64,000 nucleotides of DNA, from the NCBI GenBank assembly GCA_037127255.1, contig JBANSL010000003.1, positions 42,895,314 through 42,959,313 on the forward strand. The letters run 5' to 3'. Shown here one piece after another: positions 1 to 10,779 of this stretch (the stretch's first letter is position 1; every line of letters begins with the position of its first letter). Position numbers and translations under genes: made by a program. The notes under the pieces were generated by a model. It did not search any database and was not told the origin of the DNA. It worked only from the letters and a program-made list of their open reading frames with translations. The DNA comes from Persicaria tinctoria. Lineage: Eukaryota > Streptophyta > Magnoliopsida > Caryophyllales > Polygonaceae.

Positions 1-316
1 ATATGAGTATGCATTGGAAAGCTCTTTACAAGGTCTACAACTCTCATGAAGACTTTAAAACTTGATTCGAAATGATGAATACCGAAAAATGGCATTTTCT
101 TCGGCTGCACCATCCTTAGCTTCTTTATGGTTTTCCTTTAAGCTCCAAAGTGCGTCCGAGTTCTGCGAAATATAACAAAAACTTGTGTAGACCTCCATGT
201 ATTGCAAATAAACAAAAACTACATAAATTATGTATTATACTAACCCAAATTTATGAAATGTATACAGAAATCGATATAAAAGTAAGTGTAAAACATGGCA
301 ATTTAGGCTCACAACA
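1..316 (-). mobile_element. 5' end of a minus-strand LTR (TCGATATCGA-palindrome family), cut by the window edge
   Basis: Reverse-complemented, this begins TGTTGTGAGCC and matches the first ~300 bases of the LTRs at 43491 and 47726, including the stretch around TTTGCCATGTTTTA and the ACTCGGACGCACTTTGGAGC-like segment. The LTR terminus is at 316 and the rest lies outside the window. No coding sequence is present. The small open frame at 150-332 reads LTR DNA antisense and is not a gene. Confidence 0.8.
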
Positions 317-416
317 CCCTCTCTTTCATTAGCCTAGCTTGGATAATCAGGGCATTGTCACCCAAAGCCTTGAATCCCACCCCATCCAAGCCACCCCCCT
401 GAGTTCTGCTCCCATT

Positions 417-1716
417 ATGGAACCCATCACCACCACTGAGAGCCACATAACCAACCCCTAATATGTTCCTGGTGTCAAAGACCTCCACAGCAAGCTCTCC
501 GAGTTCAGCCTAGTGGGCAGGTTTGTCCAAAACTCCATTGACCTGAAGTAGGTAGCCGGGAAAATGAAGATCGAATGGAAATCACTCAAGGGAAGCTGGG
601 GTGTGGACACAATCGGGAACGATTGGTTCATCTTCAGGTTCGCCAACAAGGAGGATAGAGCTGTCGTCTGGAGCAACAGACCATATCATGTTCAAGGCTC
701 TCTCATGGCCTTATACCCATGGTCGGACACCTTCAACCCCTTTGATGAAGACATCCCCACTGCTGATGTTTGGATCAGGATCCCAGGCCTCCTACATCAG
801 TTCTACACAACCGAAGCCATTGCCTACATACTAGCTGTTGGTGGTGTTGGCTCGCTCATCAGAATTGACCAGGTATCAAGCATTCAAAACAAGCTTCGTT
901 TGGCCAGAGCATGTATCAATGTCTCCCTACTCAACAAGCTTGTTACCTTTGTTCCCATCCGTAAGAATGATACCGAAACCCTCAAACTCAGAATCTGGTA
1001 TGAGGATTTCTCCGATGACTGTCCTTTGAATGCCCCACGCCCACGGCAATTCAATCTGGTCCTTGAAGAGAACCCAAATATTGACCTTCTAGCCCTTCCA
1101 ACAAGCCTCAACCCAAACAGAAACGATCCCAGACTTTTCAACATGTCCAACTCTTTTACCCCTCTTACTCAAGCTGATCTCGAGCATACTGTGTCCTAGA
1201 CCATGCAGCCCCGTCAAGGTGATTTTGGCCTTCGTGCCATTACCAGTCCCACCCCTATTCCACCAAAATACCCCCCAACAGATGACTACACCCTCCTTCT
1301 CTAATGAGCTGATAAACCAACTCATCGCCCTTAACAATGCTCATGTGTCCAAGCTTGCAGGTGATTCCTCTACCCCGCCCTTTGTGATCGCTCCTTCAAT
1401 CCTCCACACCCTCATGGCCTATGCGCCTCCTACCCTACCTAACACCTCCAACCTCTTAACTGAAGCTGAGTATGAAGAGCTACTCAAGATTCAAAGAAAA
1501 GGCAAGATGATAGAAACAAAAGTGGAATCTGAAGGCTCCCAACTTTCTCTTAGATCCGATAATTCTGTGGTTAGAAAAATGGGAGGTATTTTCATTAGAT
1601 CTTTTGAAGGGGTTGTCATGATAGCTTCTATGGAGCAAAGAAAACGCAAAGATGAAGATGATTAGGATGAAGCTTCCTCTTCTGCCGACAAGAAGCCAAA
1701 GAAGAAGAAGAACTGA
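417..1716 (+). pseudogene. LINE ORF1a: gag-like protein with DUF4283-type domain
   Basis: The ATG at 417 opens a frame running to 1199 with early stops at about 459 and 552. A frameshift near 1200-1300 moves coding to the frame that ends at TGA 1714-1716, with one more stop at 1663-1665. The N-terminal half carries the plant LINE gag signature (GNDWFIFRFANKEDR, VWSNRPYHVQG, ADVWIRIPGLLHQFY), typical of the DUF4283 nucleic-acid-binding domain. The C-terminus holds GGIFIRSFEGVV and a lysine-rich tail (KKPKKKK). I see no clear CCHC zinc knuckle. In L1 elements this protein coats the element RNA. Its TGA overlaps the next ATG as TGATG. Confidence 0.8.
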
Positions 1717-3359
1717 TGTTGGCGACCTTCAGGACTAAGGGGCAGGCAGCTGACCTCTCTTTTGCTCAGCCGCATCTAAATAACTTTAGGCTCTATAATG
1801 CCATTATTACCCCTTCTGTTAGTCCTAGGTTTATGTTTGTCTGCAATCTTCAACCTTTTTCTATCATCCATCATGTTTTGGTGGTGGTTGCTGTTGGTGT
1901 GTACCCCTATTTCCCATCTATTTGTGGGTACCCCTTCTCTATCCCCATCAATTATTATATCCGGAATGGCTTATCCTTTAATCACCATTATCAATTTAAC
2001 ATATTATTACTCTTATGTATGGAATCTCCTTAGTATAGCTGTCATTCGAACCTCTCTACTAACTGTTATATCCTTCTGAATCCTGCCTGGAACGAGTGGA
2101 TAAGGGATATGATCACTCCCAAAAATGTAAGACTCTACAATGATGGGAGGAACAATCCCAGCAACAACCTGACTTCCAAGAATGATCAGCCTAGATCCAA
2201 CTATCACTTGATCAATGATGACAAGACAATGCAGTTCAATGCAATCATCACTACCAACCCAAAAAGAGATAAGTCTAGCCCTGATTACATGCATTTTCAT
2301 AATATCTTAGTTAAGTCTATCCACATTATTAATGGCAACAGGCTGAATTGGCTGCATTGGTTTAATAAGATCTATAGTTTTATGTCTTGCTATATCACTG
2401 GTATGATCACGCTGAACCATCTCGAAGCTTTGAACTCAATAAACAATACAAACGACCTTATGAACTTTATATGTGCCAGCTTAACTAATTAAATTACCAG
2501 TGTTAATGATGATGGCATATACATTTGTATGACTGCCCCCTTGGAACCTCAAAACTATCATTATAGTTACCTTGATCACAGGAAACAATTTAGAAGTATC
2601 CCTCACTGCCAGGATTGGAACCATGTGCCCTACTGGTCTGAGAAAGGAACCCCTACTTTAGGATTGTTGCCCACTTGCTGCTGTGACCCATGGGCCCTTG
2701 GGACCTCCAAGCTGAATTTTTCTGCTTCTGCTCAAGATTCAAAACCTGGAGCCCCTACTCAAACACCACACACAAGCAGCATCAAGTAAGCGCAACCTTT
2801 ATGCATAACTCATCCAAAACTGCTGATACAGGAGACTAATGGTCTTGTCTATGAAGCCAAAGTACCCCACTCTGATGAATCTACATCTGGTATGGTAAAC
2901 GACAGTCTAGTCTCTTGCACCAGCTCTGCTAGAGACCGGTGGAAAGGTATGACTCTGTCTATTTTTCTCAAAACAAGTTTTCCTATCCCCAACGATTTTC
3001 TTATTAGAATTGGTGTGGGGAGAAGCAAAAACAACCTTTACATCAACAACAATATCCCCAACAAGCATTGTAACCAAACAACAAATACTCTTGCTACAAG
3101 CAAAACCTCCAGCTCAACCAAGATGAAGGAAGACAAAATTGGGAGCTGGAATAGAAGTAGGCATAACATGAACACACACATGAATACAAATATGGACAGT
3201 GAGACAGGTAACCAACATCTCTTTACACTTCAATTACAATCTAGTGACTACAATAAAATACTGGATCACGATAATGAGGTTCAAATTCATAACTTTCTCA
3301 ACATTTTTAGAAATGGTTCATATGAGCTAAGTAGCATAGCTCTTAGTAACACATCATGA
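1716..3359 (+). pseudogene. LINE ORF1b: unrecognised middle ORF between gag and ORF2
   Basis: A single reading frame of 548 codons runs from the ATG at 1716 to TGA at 3357-3359, broken only by three stops (TAG 2031-2033, TAA 2490-2492, TAA 2787-2789). The segments between the stops stay open in the same frame. The start overlaps the gag stop (TGATG, 1714-1718) and the end overlaps the ORF2 start (ATGA, 3356-3359). The N-terminal ~100 residues are hydrophobic and aromatic-rich; the C-terminal part is polar and Asn/Lys/Ser-rich. I recognise no domain. It could be an inter-ORF spacer that is open by chance, but overlaps at both ends and only three stops in 1.6 kb make a former gene more likely. 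Confidence 0.55.
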
Positions 3360-3640
3360 TTAATATCGGCTATTGGAATATTCGGGGCTCTAGGAAGCCT
3401 CTCCTTTGGCAAGAATTAAACCACCTCAGACATAGTAACAACCTTTAGCTCTTGCTGAAACTAAATTGAATGAACCTCCTCTTGATAACCAACTACACAT
3501 AGCTGGTTTCCATATGAACATTTTCATCACATCTGTAGGTGCTAAGGGTGGTCTCTGGATACTTCTTAAAAACATAAGAGCTAACCAAAACACTATTGTC
3601 CTGGAACAGAATAGCAGATTATGTATGCTCAAAACACTAT
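3356..3640 (+). pseudogene. LINE ORF2, N-terminal part of the endonuclease domain
   Basis: ORF2 starts at ATG 3356 with the hallmark of AP-type LINE endonucleases (INIGYWNIRGSRKPL, compare WNxRGL). After a frameshift near 3447 it continues with LALAETKLNEPPL, where the Glu of AETK is the metal-binding residue, and then GGLWILLKN. The endonuclease nicks target DNA to prime reverse transcription. Comparison with the second LINE in this window (62358 on) suggests that the reading continues to about 3640, where LTR sequence begins. The rest of the domain resumes at 7415. Confidence 0.85.
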
Positions 3641-6600
3641 TGTCCGCGATTATGATTCCCGAGTTACGTTTCGAGGGATGAAACCCGTCGTTAGGATCTT
3701 GCGCCCCGAGTACAGGTTGAAGGTTTGAAATCGAAGATGTGCAGTTTAAAGTGGGATTTCGCACCCAAATCCGGAAGGTCCGTTGGGGACCCCGGGGTAA
3801 ACCCATGTACCTGTCCTAAGTCTACAACGCAGGAAATCCGTTATCATGCAAAGGGTATAAGTTCTGAAAATGATACAACCAGTGCCACGGCAGAGCCGGG
3901 TCAAAACAGAGTACAATTAGGGAGAAATCCCAAAAGCATGAATCGGGTGAAGTCGGGTTTGAAACACTCACTCTCCGCCATAAGAATGGACCCCGTCATA
4001 ACAGCACAAAATCAAGCAGTGTATTGGGTACCTGAAACTATACCACCAACTCGGGGCCAAGAGTCCGTCCGCGGGTCCTCTGACCGCGCTGAGTACATAT
4101 AATACGCCTATACCTAGAATAAAGGATGCCTTCATGCAGTACTGAAATCTTAACCACACTATCATGCTCCTAATTCATATATGTAGAATATTAAGTAAGG
4201 CCTTAACAAAGAATACCAAGTGGTATATCCCTCTTCTACCACCACCCCTCTTCCAGATAGGGTGCAGACTGGCCAGTTCGATACTATAGCATATCAAATC
4301 TCATAATCATATCGCATCTCATGCTCATCTCGTATCTCATGCTCATCTCGTATCTCGTGATATATATATAACTCAAGGAGGACAACACCCGATGACACTG
4401 GGCTGCCCTATGACCCTAGCAAGGACTCTAGGACTCACAGATAACGGTCATTCTGTATTCAAACGCATACAGAATAAGAATGCTCATTTGTAAGTGCAAT
4501 TCCTAAGCATGATACTATATGGCATGCTTTTATGCATATGAAACACCTACATACTATATGACACATCGGGCAGGAGGTACTGGTTACTGAGTAAGCCCCG
4601 GAGATACTTACCTGGCCAACAGACCGGCAACAGGAGAATCCAGCACACAATAGTAAAAATCACAGAGTATCACCTAGTACATAATGGAATATACATAAGT
4701 CTACATCCAACTAATAAGCACGCAAGCACACATCAATCAATAGAACAAGTAACATATTATGAAAGTCATTTCATCGCATCATCCGCTCCTCAAGACCACA
4801 TCGTTCTCCATAAATCATTCAACCAATTTCGCATGTTCATATACATCATTTCCGCATATACCTCAACGGTTCATCCAAAATCATAAGACATAATTTGTGA
4901 GATATAAAATCCTACTAGATCGTCATAATTATCCAACATTTAATCTCATATAATAATTCACCACAAGTCGTGCTATTAGTCATACATATCATACTGTTAG
5001 TCAAACGATCATATTATCATGCTAGTTAGTCATCGAATAAGTCTTATTCCCAGGTTAGTTTCAGAAACGTTTCAAATCCCATTTAAATAGTTAAGTATTC
5101 CGACCCTAGAGAAATACTCGCCTAATTCCCTTTTTAAATTTATTTATTAGATTACTTTCCAACCTTGAAATTCTTTTCTAAATTCTTTATAAATCTTGAT
5201 GTCCCAATAATATATTTTAAATCTCAAATAATATTAGATGATATTTTAAATACCATTTATTTGACACTTTATAAATTATTTCCAAATCCCCTAAAATCCC
5301 GACCATTTTTATTTAATACATCAACCCTTATAAATCTTCCAAAATATAATAATTTATCTTTTAAATCCTCAAATACTATTATAATATATTTTAATTACCG
5401 TTAATTAGTTAAATAATAAACGGATAACCCGAACCGTACCGAACCGAACCCGTATAATTAAACCCACCCAGTTCTAATCAAAAAAATGAATTAGGGAAAT
5501 TTACAGAAAACCACCCCTTAAATGTTGGTCTTTTCACTTAACCACCCCTTAAACTTGAAATTACATTAAACCACCCCTTAAATGCTTTTCATTAACAAAT
5601 CACCACCCTTGGTCTATTTTTGTTAAGTCATTCTTAGATATATTATATTTTAATATTTTTAAAATCAAAATTTATGTATAAATATATTTAAAATTTGAAT
5701 TGAAGGGGTTGGATTGTTATAGATATCATTTTAAAAAAAAAACTTATTAATATAACTTAGAAATATCTTCCGGTTTATGTCTTAAAATAATTTTGTAAAC
5801 ATTATTTAAAATATTTTTTAAGTATAACATGATTATAAATAATAATTTCCATTTATATAGTTAAAAATAATATTAAAATTATTTATTTATATTTTAAAAA
5901 TTGTATTTCAATAATTAACATTTGGAGAAAAATTATAAATAACCTTTAAGAAAAAGGTTGTTATTCACAATTAAAATAATTAAACGCATATTTTAAGTTG
6001 AAAAATGTTAAAAATATAACTTATTAAACGAAAATATAATGTAAATTGGTGATGGGTGGTGATTTGTTTATGGAAAGCATTTAAGGGGTGGTTTACTGTA
6101 ATTTCAAATTTAAGGGGTGGTTAAGTGAAAAGACCAATATTTAAGGGTGGTTTTCTGTAAATTACCCAATGAATTAATATAAAATCAAAGGTGGGGCCAC
6201 GATTCATCTTCTTCATTGGCAAAATGAAGCTCCCCGCTCCCGCCTTGGTCGAGGCCCCAACTCCACCGGCGACGTCCTGGACTCACGCCCAGCCGTGGCG
6301 CACTGGCTCCGGATCCATGGTCCCGCCCCGTCCTCAGTTTCGCTCGCAGAGATCTCGTGCGCACCCGCTCCTGCCTACTCGGACTCCTCCCTTGGTCACG
6401 CTCTTGCCTCGCGCTCTCGCTCGACGTTGCTCGCTCATGCCTCTCTCGAGCTCGCCGGAGCTCTCGAGCTAACCCAATCATCCCGCACTAAGCCCTCACT
6501 CACTCCCGACTAATATAAACATTGAATAAAGCACGAATTCAAATCGAGGAAGGAAGAAAATGGAAGAAGCTCACCGAGGTGTTTTCGCGACTTCGGAGCT

Positions 6601-7414
6601 GTCGATCGAAGTTCTGGGCTTTGTCGATGGCTCGCGATGGCTCGTCGGACCTGCACCGGACATGGGTGAGTGTGATAGTAAAGCTCAAGGTCGATTCCGA
6701 TTGACAACGGAGGAGAACGGCTTACCGAAAGGCGAAGCACGCTCGAACAGGGGAAGGGGCTATAGTAGCTCGCAGGTGCTTTGGAAGGTGGCGCCGAGGG
6801 CTCGTCGGTGGCCAGTTGTGGTAGGGAGAAGCTCCCCGTGGTCGTTGGAGAAATAGAGGAGGCGGAGCTATTGGCGAGGTCTCATTGGCGGCTGCTGCTC
6901 GGAGTAAAAACAGGAGGAATGGTGGATTTGAGCTGCTGGCGGTGGCTTGAAAAGCAGAGGGGTGGTGGTGACGAGGAGTGTGAAGGTGATCAGAAATGGT
7001 GATGGTGATGAATATGGTGAAGGATAGGAGTTGGTGATGGTGAATGAAATGGACCGCGAGGGATGGTGATTTGAAGGGGTATGGTGAGGTGAGGGAGTAG
7101 GTGAGTATTGTGTGTTGAATTGGGTAAACGAATACCCGAAAATAAATCTCGAATACGTGAATTTCAAACCTCGAAATTAGTTCATGAATGTTAATTTCCT
7201 TGACTCTCGTTTTCTCGATCAATTAGATTTATAAAATCGAAAAGGATTTCGCACTCTGATAATTACTTTGAATTTTTGAGGTAAAATGACGAAAATCGTT
7301 CGCTAAATTTTATATTCCGGTCGGAATCCACTAAACGATTTTTAAATCCGATTTAAATTCAATTTTATTTTCCTTTTTCCGAAAAATTAGGATTTGAAAA
7401 TCCGAGTCTTTACA
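3641..7414 (-). mobile_element. Long LTR (probably a solo Ty3/gypsy chromovirus-like LTR) inserted in the LINE
   Basis: This block separates two halves of the LINE endonuclease. On the minus strand it begins TGTAAAGACTCGGATTTTC and ends CGCGGACA, the TG...CA form of LTRs. It has no pol, gag or primer site, so a solo LTR is the simplest reading. The GC-rich part at about 6190-7000 (CDS-like on either strand) sits where an LTR's transcribed leader would be. The right end is sharp. The left end may instead be 3621, because AGATT occurs at 3616-3620 and 7415-7419; with 3641 the flanking 5-mers do not match. A 674-bp MITE (5494-6167) lies inside. Family assignment is tentative. Confidence 0.6.
5494..6167. 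mobile_element. Mutator-type MITE with ~115-bp terminal inverted repeats and 9-bp TSD
   Basis: The left end GGGAAATTTACAGAAAACCA and the right end (reverse complement GGGTAATTTACAGAAAACCA) are inverted repeats extending about 115 bp. Each holds three CCACCCCTTAAA/TTTAAGGGGTGG units. The 9-bp sequence AATGAATTA flanks both ends (5485-5493 and 6168-6176), the target-duplication length of Mutator-like elements. The AT-rich centre has no ORF. It was inserted after the surrounding LTR. Confidence 0.9.
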
Positions 7415-8018
7415 AGATTCTCTCGACATTGCAATTCTCTTTGTCTATGCGCCTACTATTGAGCAAGAAAAAACTAGATTTTGGAACAACATCATAGAAG
7501 TTACCAACAAACAAAGTTTACCTATTCTTATAACGGGTGATCTGAACGATATCGAGAATGATAATGAGAAGGTGGGGGGTAACACCCCATCTCTAACCAG
7601 ATTTCATAGACTTAGACACCTTAAAGAGGAGCTCAACTTACACACTCTCTCTTATACGGGACCCCCCTTCACTTGGAGAAAGCACAAAGATGATAGAGAT
7701 AATACCTATGAGCGTCTAGATAGAGCTCTTGCTCATCAACATATCATGACCAAACTCACGGACCTTCATGTCTAGCACCACTCGTTTTCTTTGTCTGGTA
7801 ACTGCCCAATCACACTTCAAATAGGTAACAAACACAGTAATAAAGATGCCCTCTTCCACTTTGAGATGGCCTGGACTACTAATCCCATCTATGAGAAAAT
7901 GGTGAAGCAAGTTTGGGAGAATAAACTCATTGGCTCTCATGCATACAAACTCATGAAAAAACAGAAACTTCTTAAGAACAACACAAAAAACTAGTGCAAA
8001 ACACAATCAAATAATATA
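7415..8018 (+). pseudogene. LINE ORF2, C-terminal endonuclease and linker
   Basis: The ORF2 reading resumes with DSLDIAILFVYAPT, then PILITGDLNDIENDNEKVGG (catalytic GDxN motif), FTWRKHKDDRDNTYERLDRAL (the Thr-Trp-Arg and Arg-Leu-Asp-Arg motifs) and SGNCPITLQIG. The terminal motif, normally SDHCPI, has lost its catalytic Asp-His: the sequence reads SGNCPI. One stop follows LHV at about 7773. The reading is lost in the AT-rich MITE that starts at 8019. Frame and order match the second LINE at 62700-63500. Confidence 0.85.
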
Positions 8019-8255
8019 CTCCCTCTTTTCAACAAAACTTGTCGTTTACTATTCACGCACGCTTTTTTAGAATGATAAAAACTATATAAAATATTAATTT
8101 TTTGTAAAAATTTTTTTAACAAGTTTGTACTTAATAATAATAACTACGAAATTGTTAAAAAAAATTATTTAAAAAGTCAATATTTTATATAGTTTTTAGC
8201 TCCTAAAAAAGCGTGCATGAATAGTAAAACGTCAAGTTTTGTTTAACGGAGGGAG
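8019..8255. mobile_element. Stowaway-like MITE (Tc1/mariner type)
   Basis: The 237-bp element starts CTCCCTC and ends GAGGGAG, flanked by TA at 8017-8018 and 8256-8257. The inner sequence forms a long hairpin (left ACTATTCACGCACGCTTTTT pairs with right AAAAAAGCGTGCATGAATAGT). It lies inside the LINE ORF2 between endonuclease and reverse transcriptase. Confidence 0.92.
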
Positions 8256-8257
8256 TA

Positions 8258-10646
8258 TTAAAACAACTCTCTGAAGTTGATAAAAAAATCATAACACTTC
8301 AAGCCAAACTTCCTTGAGGTAGGCTCTCCAGCTGGGATAACCGAAAACTGATGAACCTTGAAAAGAAAAAGCTAGTCATGCTAGACTACAATTACAGATT
8401 CTCGAAGCAAGGAGCTAAGACCAAGCATCTTCAACTGGGTGATAGAAACACCAATTACTACCAGACAGTTGTGAAGATCAAAAACTTTAAAAACCATACA
8501 TCATCCTTTACTTCCAAAGAGGGCGTGAACCTCACTGATCCTGAGGAAATAGCTAACCAAATCACTAAAGTAATGGCTGAGAGATTTATTAAGCCAAATT
8601 CTTCAAGCATAACTACTGAACATCAACCTCATGAACTTCCAAGACTCACTGAAGAAGAAAATAATTCCCTTCTCTCAATCCCTTCAAATCTAGAAATAAA
8701 AAACATAGCTACTAATATGGCTATAGACAAAACACTTGGCCCAAACGGCTACCCTCCGAAATTTTTCAGCAAATACTGGCACATAGTGGGACAATCTGTT
8801 TCCAAAACTGTCAAAGCATTTTTCAACCTTACTCTTTGAGATCAATCAAACCTTCATAGCCCTTATACCCAAAACAGACAATCCATCAAACATAAACCAC
8901 TACAGACCTATTAGCCCGTGCAACACCATTTATAAAATAATCTCTAAACTAATAACAAATAGAATGAAGAACATACTTCCTAGACTCATCAATCCTTTTC
9001 AAGGAGCCTTTGTAGAGGGACGATCCATACAAGATAATACGCTAATTGCACATGAAATTTTCCACAATTTTCACAAGAAAAAAGGAACAAAAGGTTAGAT
9101 GGCACTAAAACTTGACATGGAAAAAGCCTACGACAAGATTAATTGGGATTACATAAAAGCCACACTCACCAAGTTTGGTTTTGACTCACGTTGGATTAGG
9201 TGGGTCATGTGATGCTTAAGCACCACAACTTTCTCAATTCTCGCTATCAACCGTCTGGGTCCACAGTTTAAACCAGAAAGAGGGATTAGACAAGGGGATC
9301 CACTAGCACCGTACATTTTCATACTTGTAATAGAGAACCTAGCGACAGAATTACAGGAGGAAGCAAGATTAGATGATGCCTTAGTTGGAATCAAGATTAC
9401 TAGAAATGGTACGCCTATTCCTTTCCTGACATTTGCTGATGACACTATAATCTTTGCACTAGCATCCCACAAAAGCATCCACACTATTCGGAACATGCTA
9501 AATAGATTCTTTAACCTCTCTGGTCTTACTATAAACTATAGTAAGAGCTCTCTCCAAGTTTATGGAAATGTCAGCCCCTCCTTAGCAAACTCTATAGCCA
9601 ATGAAATGCATATTCCGGTATCTAGAACTTTGAAAAAATACTTGGTTATCCCTCTACTCCGCGGCCAAATAAAGAATGAGATGCTCCAGGATGCCATACA
9701 AAACCTCAAAAAACAACTAGCCAAATGGAAAGCTTCATCTCTAATCCAGGCTAGTCGTGTAACCCTCATTACTGCAAATCTCAGCTCTAAAACTAACTAC
9801 CTCATGCAGAATTTTTTACTCCCCAAAGAGGTGCTCCACCAGATTGATCAAGTTAACAAGAAATTCTTTTGGAACAAGTTAGAGTCAGAACAATATAATC
9901 CGTTGATTAGTTTGGACAAAATCTGTAAGCCAAAAGACCAAGGCGGTCTAGGCATAAGATTAGTAGAAGATCTCAATGTTAGCCTACAGATGAGACTTTT
10001 GTGGAAATTATACACTAATACTGAGAATATTTGGGTCAAAGTCATTACAGAAAAGTATTTTAAAGATCAAAACATAATGACAGCAATCCCTACTAACCCA
10101 TCTTGGCAATTCGGCCGCCTTTTACAACTTCGTGACAAATTTTTGAAAGGTTTACACTGGATAGTAGGAAAAGGGGAAACCATAAATGTTTGGAATGTTC
10201 CTTGGGTGATAGGTTGTAATCTTCAAAACTATCGACTCTCACATGATCCTAATTCAAAGGTTCACCAGCTGATCAATCAAAATAAAACATGAAACGTACT
10301 GCAAATCCTTCAAGATCTCTTCCCTAATAATATTGTCGCCGAAATCCAAAAAATCAAAATTCCCTCCTTGGAGGCCAATGATAAACTAATTTGGAAACTT
10401 AATGTGGATGGTCATTTCACGACCAAATCGGTTAAACAGATTATAAACAACCACAATCAGAATGAGGTAAAAGGAAAATGGATTTGGAATCTCAACCTCC
10501 CTCCCCGGATCAAAAACCTTGTTCGGAAAATAGCACAACATGGAATTGCCACAAAAGAAACACTAAATCATTTCTTTAATAGAGTTCCATCCCAATACTG
10601 CCTTTGCAATGACAAAGATGAAGACACTAATCATCTTTTCCAATAA
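8258..10646 (+). pseudogene. LINE ORF2, reverse transcriptase domain
   Basis: The pre-RT linker (KTKHLQLGDRNTNYYQ) leads to RT motifs across three frames: MAIDKTLGPNGYPPKFF, then [58 protein letters not shown] and LTFADDTIIF (the catalytic Asp pair at about 9438-9443). The thumb/connection follows (LSGLTINYSKSS; ends near LPPRIKNLVRKIAQHG and CCHC-like CLCNDKDEDTNHLF). Stops after KGTKG (~9097) and WVM (~9211), plus frameshifts near 8840 and 9490, disable it. This domain makes cDNA at the nicked target site. All main RT motifs remain recognisable. Confidence 0.88.
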
Positions 10647-10779
10647 TGCACCTTCACCAAAAGAGTCATAGCGGCTTATGAACAGCTAACTGGTAAATCT
10701 ATAAACTACAATATTAATCAGCTAATACCAGTGAAAGAAATCCTAAAGACTAAGCCATTGATTCCGAACTTTGAAGACC

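Noticed and set aside
1219..1665. Separate gene in another frame
   Set aside because: It is the C-terminal half of the LINE gag after a frameshift, as shown by GGIFIRSFEGVV and the lysine-rich tail.
6185..7222. Overlapping open frames on both strands in GC-rich DNA
   Set aside because: They lie inside the LTR that splits the LINE; low-complexity Arg/Ser/Pro composition and no domain.
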